Source of the DNA: an uncultured Rhodocyclaceae bacterium
Lineage (GTDB): Bacteria > Pseudomonadota > Gammaproteobacteria > Burkholderiales > Rhodocyclaceae
Reading direction: 5' to 3'
Assembly: GCA_903950295.1 (NCBI GenBank)
Contig: CAJBAP010000149.1
Span: forward strand, 1-5,631
Length of the DNA stretch: 5,631 bases
Under the pieces are notes generated by a model. The model was not told where the DNA came from. It was given only the letters and a program-made list of their open reading frames with translations, and did not search any database. Both the position numbers and the translations under genes were made by a program. Shown here in pieces: positions 1 to 5,631 of this stretch. How positions within the stretch are numbered: the first letter of the stretch is position 1; each line of letters begins with the position of its first letter.

Positions 1-2080
<2,080 letters not shown>

Positions 2081-2084
<4 letters not shown>

Positions 2085-3337
2085 ATAGTCGGCGCTGGCG
2101 GGACGGCGTTGGTCCGACTGGTGTGCATGCGTATGGTCCCGGCAAAGGCGATGGCGAGGAGTGTTGCGCCCATCGCCAGCAAGCCGACATTGCCATAGCC
2201 GACCAGTTGCCCGTTTGCGTCCGATACGATCATCGTGCCACCGAGATAAGCCGCCAGGCCGGAGCAGAGATTTTGCACCGAGGCATTCATGGCGAGGAAG
2301 GTGCCACGCAAGCGCGGTTGCACAGCGGAGGTCAGGATAGCCATGACCGGTACCATGCGGCCGGGCACGAGGATGAAAAACAGGGTGGTACAGACGATCA
2401 TCAGCCACAGCTGCACCGGTGGCAGATGGGTCTGGATGAAGAGCGGCAGCAGCGAGCAAACCGCGACGATGCGATAGGTGCGTACCTTGCCCCAGAGGTC
2501 GGTGCGCCGCCCGATCCAGCGTGAAGTAAAGAAGGTGGCGCAGCCGCCGGCCAGATACAGGTAGGGAATGTCTTCCTGGCGGATGCCGACGTTCGCCGTC
2601 GCGTAGATGGTGATGTAGGGAATCACCGTGAAGCCGGAGAAGATCGCCAGCCCCATGAAAGCCAGCGCGCGCCAGTGGTTGGCCTCACTCAATACCTGGC
2701 CCATTGCCGCAAGCGGATGTGCGCGCTCGTTCTCGCCGAGAATGGCCGTGGGCAGGTGTCCGCGCAACGCCGGCAGTTGTCGCAAACCCAGCAGCAACAG
2801 AGCAACCGTCATAGCGGCAATGAAGAAGAAGGGAAAGCGCCAGCCGAACGCATTGGCGAGAAACAGCGAGAGCGGCACGCCCGCGACGGTCGATAGCGAA
2901 AACGCCGACATGAGGGTGCCGCTGGCGCGGCCACGCCGCTCGAAGGGAATCAGATCGCCCACCATCGTCTGCACCAGCGCACCCATGACGCCGCCGAAGG
3001 CGCCAGCGATGCTGCGTGCCACCAACAGCGTGGTGTAATCCGGTGCGAGGCCGCAGGCCAGCGTCGCTATGCCGAACAGTGCGAACATCGTCAGCAGCAA
3101 GCGCTTGCGCTCGAAACGGTCGGCGACGATCGCCATCGGAATCCCGGCCAGTGCGGCGGTAAAAGTGTAAGAAGAAACCAGCAGGCCGAAGGCGTGGGCG
3201 TCGATCGCCAGTTCGCGCATCAGGATCGGTCCGAGCGGCATCATGATCATGAAGTCGAGGATATGGGCGAACTGGATGCCGGCGAGTGCCAACAGCAGCA
3301 CGCGCTCGCGCGCAGGATCGAGCGGCAGGGGATTCAT
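2081..3337 (-). CDS. MFS transporter, 12-helix type, substrate unknown
   Basis: This is a 418-residue inner-membrane carrier of the major facilitator superfamily, of usual length for a 12-helix drug/metabolite antiporter-like member. Hydrophobic segments start at about residues 13, 50, 80, 102, 140 and 165, then after a polar central loop (about 187-220) at 224, 257, 288, 310, 350 and 383. The loop between helices 2 and 3 carries a motif-A-like ADRFERKR (72-79). A weaker copy, GRRTDLWGK (276-284), lies at the matching place in the second half. Arg108 in the LLVARSIAGAFGG stretch resembles motif B, and helix 1 holds a buried Asp28. An in-frame TTG at 3376 would give 13 more residues but overlaps the upstream gene. 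The ATG at 3337 starts 10 bp after that gene's stop and leads directly into helix 1, so I prefer it. Only a weak GAG precedes it, which fits translational coupling to the HD-GYP gene. The last eight codons lie in a repeat copy. Substrate cannot be read from sequence. Confidence 0.93.
2087..2109 (+). repeat. 23-bp repeat, copy 1 (inverted relative to copy 2)
   Basis: Read on the + strand it is AGTCGGCGCTGGC, then G, then GGACGGCGT. The same 23 bases occur on the - strand at 4677-4655 with one change (G2100 against A). Allowing one more mismatch, the match extends outwards to 2083 (27 bases, 25 identical). This copy encodes the last residues of the MFS transporter (AVPPAPT), and its outer edge falls at the shared stop codons of the two convergent genes. 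Confidence 0.85.
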
Positions 3338-3347
3338 TGGCTCAGGC

Positions 3348-4637
3348 TTATACGGATTTGAGCTGCGCGGCGGCAAAGAAGTAGTGCATGCCTCGCTCGC
3401 GCAAGATCGGGTTCAGGTCGGCATCTTCGGCGCTGGCGTAGCGCCGATGGAGTTCCGGGGCCAGCGCGATGAAGGTGGGCACCAGCACCGGGTCGAAATG
3501 GGTGCCAGCACCCTGCTGGATGATTTCCAGTGCGGCCGCGCAACTCATTGACTCCTTGTAGGGTCGCGTTGCCGCCAGGGCATCGAATACGTCCACGATG
3601 GCAAAGATGCGCGCATTCAGTGGAATGTCAGCGCCGGCCCGACCTTGCGGATAGCCATTGCCATCGAATTTTTCGTGATGGTTGCACACGACATCCAGCG
3701 CCGCCTGCAGCCAGGCGGCTTCGCGCAGAATATCGAAGCCGAGGTCGACGTGGGTACGCATGATGGCAAATTCATCTGCGGTCAGCTTGCCCGGCTTGAG
3801 CAGAATATTGTCACTGATGCCGATCTTGCCAACATCGTGCAGCAAGGCGCCGAGGATCAGTGCGCGCATCGCGGTGGTGTCGATGCCCACGGCTTCGCCG
3901 AGCGCGATAGCGTAGAGCGTTACCCGATAGTTGTGTGTGTTGGTATCAGAATCGCGCTTGGCGATGGCGGCACCGAGTACCGAAGCCATTTCGAGGTTAC
4001 CTTTGACAACCTCGCGGGAGAACTCGAGCACCTTGCGATTGAGCGACAGGATCACCGGATAGAGCGCCACCGTCGTCAGCAACACGGCGAAGAGCGTGAT
4101 GGTCAGGTTACGCAACAAGTCGGCGCGCAGTCGCGCGACCGTGGCCGGGTCGATCACGAAGACGCCCTCGAAATAACCGGTGATGTTTTCCTGCGGGTCG
4201 CGCAAAGGCACCAGGATCTGCACCAGCGAGGTAGTCATGAGGGTCAGGCGTTCGTAATGCGGGCGACCATCGATCGGAAAGGCGTGGCTGCGTTTGGACA
4301 GCTTGTGCTCGAGAGCGGCGTAGCGCGGGCTGACCGCCTCGATCAACTTATTGTGCTGTCGATCGTAGATCTCGATGATGACGAAGTTCTGCCCGGCGAA
4401 TCCCCGGGCCTTTTCCTGCATCGCGGCTGATGCGGCTTCATCTTTGGGCGCTTCGAGCGAGATGCCCAGCTCGGTGAAGCGTGATGATTCCGAGGTGGCA
4501 AGCGCGACAACGAAGTCGTCGATCTTCTCGAGCTCAAGAAAATACGCAATGCCGCCAAACAGCAGCGACAACAGTATCCAGGCGACGGCCAGTCGCCGCA
4601 GGATGATGGCGTGAATGGGGTTGAACGTGGTAATCAT
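3348..4637 (-). CDS. Membrane-anchored HD-GYP domain protein, probable cyclic-di-GMP phosphodiesterase
   Basis: The 429-residue protein has a transmembrane helix at about 11-34, an extracytoplasmic region of about 140 residues, a second helix at about 177-199, and a cytoplasmic HD-GYP domain from about 215 to 400. The outer region (for example NFVIIEIYDRQHNKLIE and a later GYFEGVFVIDP) resembles a single Cache-type sensor, which is inference. Catalytic motifs are complete: H235 in THNYRV, HDVGKIG with H267, D268 and K271, H296 in THVDLG, HHEKFDGNGYP with H320, H321 and the GYP triad at 328-330, and DVFDAL with D349. HD-GYP enzymes hydrolyse cyclic-di-GMP to pGpG or GMP. In family members with a third metal a Glu lies four residues before the first His; here this is Asp231. 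ATG at 4637 is the only sensible start, since the next Met (residue 73) would remove helix 1. No Shine-Dalgarno is visible, and the start lies in an inverted repeat. It is first in a unit with the MFS gene. Confidence 0.95.
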   Translation of the reverse strand: MITTFNPIHAIILRRLAVAWILLSLLFGGIAYFLELEKIDDFVVALATSESSRFTELGISLEAPKDEAASAAMQEKARGFAGQNFVIIEIYDRQHNKLIEAVSPRYAALEHKLSKRSHAFPIDGRPHYERLTLMTTSLVQILVPLRDPQENITGYFEGVFVIDPATVARLRADLLRNLTITLFAVLLTTVALYPVILSLNRKVLEFSREVVKGNLEMASVLGAAIAKRDSDTNTHNYRVTLYAIALGEAVGIDTTAMRALILGALLHDVGKIGISDNILLKPGKLTADEFAIMRTHVDLGFDILREAAWLQAALDVVCNHHEKFDGNGYPQGRAGADIPLNARIFAIVDVFDALAATRPYKESMSCAAALEIIQQGAGTHFDPVLVPTFIALAPELHRRYASAEDADLNPILRERGMHYFFAAAQLKSV

Positions 4638-4654
4638 CTGGAGGGTCAGATGAT
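4633..4654. promoter_or_regulatory. Perfect 8-bp inverted repeat with 6-base spacer over the HD-GYP start
   Basis: The left arm ATCATCTG (4633-4640) and right arm CAGATGAT (4647-4654) are exact reverse complements around the spacer GAGGGT (4641-4646). The left arm includes the HD-GYP start codon (4635-4637, - strand), and the right arm overlaps the candidate -10 hexamer. It could be an operator for a dimeric repressor or, in RNA, a hairpin that hides the start codon. The arms are seen directly; the function is inferred. Confidence 0.6.
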
Positions 4655-4655
4655 A
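4650..4655 (-). promoter_or_regulatory. Candidate -10 element for the HD-GYP/MFS unit
   Basis: The - strand reads TATCAT, five of six matches to the sigma-70 -10 consensus. No good -35 hexamer is found 16-18 bases upstream, where copy 2 of the 23-bp repeat lies. A start site about seven bases downstream would leave only about five untranslated bases, so the message could be nearly leaderless. That would agree with the missing Shine-Dalgarno sequence. An activator may be needed, or the true promoter may be elsewhere. Confidence 0.3.
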
Positions 4656-4677
4656 CGCCGTCCTGCCAGCGCCGACT
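4655..4677 (-). repeat. 23-bp repeat, copy 2 (inverted relative to copy 1)
   Basis: On the - strand this reads AGTCGGCGCTGGC, then A, then GGACGGCGT. It matches copy 1 at 22 of 23 positions. It lies wholly in the divergent intergenic region, just upstream of the HD-GYP gene, and its last T is the first base of the candidate -10 element of that gene. A run of five T (+ strand 4677-4681) marks its outer side. Confidence 0.85.
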
Positions 4678-4680
4678 TTT

Positions 4681-4689
4681 TGCGCTAAT
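4681..4689 (+). promoter_or_regulatory. Candidate extended -10 element for the ferredoxin operon
   Basis: The + strand reads TG, one base, then GCTAAT. GCTAAT matches four of six consensus positions and is preceded by the TG of an extended -10. Transcription would start near 4696, about 20 bases before the ATG, leaving room for the ribosome binding site. No convincing -35 hexamer is visible upstream. An 8-bp palindrome TGTCGACA (4689-4696) sits at the predicted start site. Confidence 0.35.
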
Positions 4690-4703
4690 GTCGACAGCTT
4701 GAC

Positions 4704-4708
4704 GGAGG
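4704..4708 (+). promoter_or_regulatory. Strong ribosome binding site of the ferredoxin gene
   Basis: GGAGG followed by AA lies nine bases upstream of the ATG at 4718 and fixes that start. It is the only strong Shine-Dalgarno sequence among the three gene starts of this neighbourhood that I examined besides it (MFS, HD-GYP, hydrolase), which suggests efficient ferredoxin translation. Confidence 0.8.
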
Positions 4709-4717
4709 AACCTGCAA

Positions 4718-5029
4718 ATGAGTCACTTTCAATATCATGTCTTTTTCTGCACCAACCAGCGCGATGCCGGCGACATGTGCTGCAATAACCACAACGCTCA
4801 GGCGATGCGCGATCACTGCAAGGAGCGCGTCAAGGCGGCGGGCGACAAGATCCCCGGCGCGGTGCGCATCAACAGCGCCGGCTGCCTCGACCGCTGCGAC
4901 AAGGGGCCGGTGATCGTTGTGTATCCGGAGGCGGTCTGGTACACCTATGTCGATCAGGAAGATATCGACGAGATCGTCGATGTCCACCTCGGGCAGGGCA
5001 AGGTGGTCGAGCGCCTGCTGATCAAGTAG
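4718..5029 (+). CDS. Thioredoxin-like (2Fe-2S) ferredoxin
   Basis: This 103-residue soluble protein belongs to the thioredoxin-fold 2Fe-2S ferredoxins (COG3411 type, related to Aquifex Fd4 and to the NuoE cluster domain). Four ligands are expected in a C-x(10-12)-C ... C-x3-C pattern. Here they are C11 in FFCTNQ, C21 or C22 in DMCCNN, C56 and C60 in AGCLDRCDKGP. C34 is extra. The C-terminal part, VIVVYPEAVWYTY followed by an acidic helix (DQEDIDEIVDVHL), is typical of the family. It probably carries one electron for an unidentified cytoplasmic partner. ATG 4718 has a strong GGAGG nine bases upstream and the encoded start matches the fold. The gene ends with tandem stops TAG TGA (5027-5032) and is followed 13 bp later by a hydrolase gene, so the two are probably cotranscribed. 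Family assignment is firm; physiological role is unknown. Confidence 0.93.
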   Translation: MSHFQYHVFFCTNQRDAGDMCCNNHNAQAMRDHCKERVKAAGDKIPGAVRINSAGCLDRCDKGPVIVVYPEAVWYTYVDQEDIDEIVDVHLGQGKVVERLLIK

Positions 5030-5042
5030 TGAAGTTGTGACC

Positions 5043-5631
5043 ATGAGCCGCCACGAACACCTGCTGCTCGACGGCCCCGACGGCCGCATTGAGGTTTTTT
5101 TGGAGCCGTCGCAAGCTTCCGGCGGTGTCGCGGCGCATCCGCACGGCAAGGAGGCCCCTACCGGTATCGCGCTAATCGCTCATCCCCATCCGCTGTTTGG
5201 CGGCACGGCGGACAACAAGGTGGTGACGACGCTGGCCAAGGCCTTCCGCGAACTCGGCTGCGCGACGCTGCGCCCGAGCTTTCGCGGTGTCGGTGGCAGC
5301 GAGGGCGAACACGATCACGGCATCGCCGAAACCGACGACCTCCTGGCCGTGCATGCCTACGCGCGGGGCCGCTTCGGCGCCGCCCTGCCGGTTTATCTGG
5401 CCGGCTTTTCTTTTGGCGCCTACGTCATCACGCGGCTGGCGCTGCGACTGGCGGAACGCGGCGACCCGGCGACCCGGTTGGTACTGGTCGGCACCGCTGC
5501 CGGGTTCATCGAGGGCCTGCGTACCTACGAAACTGCCGCCGTGCCCGCCGACACCATTGTTATCCACGGCGCTGCCGATGAAACCGTGCCGCTGCCCAAC
5601 GTGCTGGCCTGGGCCGAACCATTCAATCTGC
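5043..5631 (+). CDS. Alpha/beta hydrolase, COG2945-like, 3' partial
   Basis: The frame gives 196 residues up to the right edge without a stop. Members of this small alpha/beta-hydrolase family are about 200-220 residues, so only the tail is missing. Visible landmarks are HPHPLFGGTADNK (47-59), which forms the oxyanion-side loop, SFRGVGGSEGEHDHG (79-93), the nucleophile elbow GFSFG with Ser123 (codon 5409-5411), and HGAADETVPL (175-184) with the probable acid Asp179. The catalytic His is expected just past the edge. There is no signal peptide, so it should be cytoplasmic; substrate is unknown, probably a small ester, thioester or amide. The start ATG lies 13 bp after the ferredoxin stop with a weak GAAG eight bases upstream. 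Compared with relatives as I remember them, the segment at about 23-40 (ASGGVAAHPHGKEAP) looks like a low-conservation loop. The frame was read directly from the bases and is intact throughout. Confidence 0.9.
   Translation, partial: MSRHEHLLLDGPDGRIEVFLEPSQASGGVAAHPHGKEAPTGIALIAHPHPLFGGTADNKVVTTLAKAFRELGCATLRPSFRGVGGSEGEHDHGIAETDDLLAVHAYARGRFGAALPVYLAGFSFGAYVITRLALRLAERGDPATRLVLVGTAAGFIEGLRTYETAAVPADTIVIHGAADETVPLPNVLAWAEPFNL

Larger units (their letters stand above)
4638..4717. other. 80-bp divergent control region
   Basis: This is the only intergenic stretch of note in the window. It separates the HD-GYP gene (leftwards) from the ferredoxin gene (rightwards) and must hold the promoters of both units unless they lie inside genes. 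From left to right it contains part of the inverted repeat, the leftward -10 candidate, copy 2 of the 23-bp repeat, a T5 run, the rightward extended -10 candidate, the palindrome TGTCGACA and the ferredoxin ribosome binding site. Confidence 0.75.

Noticed and set aside
2087..2119. Possible terminator after the kinase gene: AGTCGG paired with CCGACT
   Set aside because: The stem is only six pairs around a 21-base loop and no T run follows, so it does not look like an intrinsic terminator.
3374..3376. TTG start for the MFS transporter
   Set aside because: It would overlap the end of the HD-GYP gene and add a polar 13-residue tail before helix 1; the ATG at 3337 fits better.
3645..4430. Long open frame of 261 codons on the + strand, antisense to the HD-GYP gene
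   Set aside because: Its protein has no recognisable domain and an unnatural mix of charged residues, while the opposite strand carries complete HD-GYP motifs. It is a by-product of GC-rich codon use.
4699..4704. TTGACG as a -35 element in front of the ferredoxin gene
   Set aside because: No -10 hexamer lies 16-18 bases downstream, and any start from it would fall inside the gene.
5095..5101. Run of seven T near the start of the hydrolase gene, considered as a frameshift or terminator
   Set aside because: The frame is continuous through it (Val-Phe-Leu) and no GC-rich hairpin directly precedes it.

Overview
The window holds five protein-coding genes and almost no non-coding DNA. The high G+C content, GC-rich third codon positions and the kinds of proteins present point to a Gram-negative proteobacterium. 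The 2Fe-2S ferredoxin followed by a small alpha/beta hydrolase suggests a betaproteobacterium, perhaps of the Rhodocyclales type. The taxonomic call is inference from protein flavour, not from a marker gene.

Layout: (1) Bases 1-2084, + strand: the 3' part of a large hybrid sensor kinase (end of a PAS domain, HisKA, HATPase, two receiver domains, HPt). Its 5' end lies outside the window. (2) Bases 4637-2081, - strand: a two-gene unit in which a membrane-anchored HD-GYP protein (probable cyclic-di-GMP phosphodiesterase) is followed after 10 bp by a 12-helix MFS transporter. The transporter meets the kinase gene tail to tail, and their stop codons share the four bases TTAA. (3) Bases 4638-4717: an 80-bp divergent control region. 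(4) Bases 4718-5631, + strand: a thioredoxin-fold 2Fe-2S ferredoxin, then after 13 bp an alpha/beta hydrolase cut off by the window edge.

Working together: the kinase and the HD-GYP protein are both signalling proteins, and the HD-GYP protein carries its own extracytoplasmic sensing region. Because it sits directly upstream of the transporter, one signal may control both turnover of a second messenger and export or import of an unknown compound. No response regulator with an output domain is visible, so the target of the kinase is unknown. The ferredoxin and hydrolase look like a separate housekeeping-type operon.

The least expected structure is non-coding. A 23-bp sequence occurs twice in opposite orientation (2087-2109 and 4677-4655, 22 of 23 bases identical) and flanks the HD-GYP/MFS unit exactly. 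A separate perfect 8-bp inverted repeat with a 6-base spacer (4633-4654) covers the start codon and the likely -10 element of the HD-GYP gene. I see no CRISPR array, tRNA, rRNA or transposase, and no gene family that I would call new.
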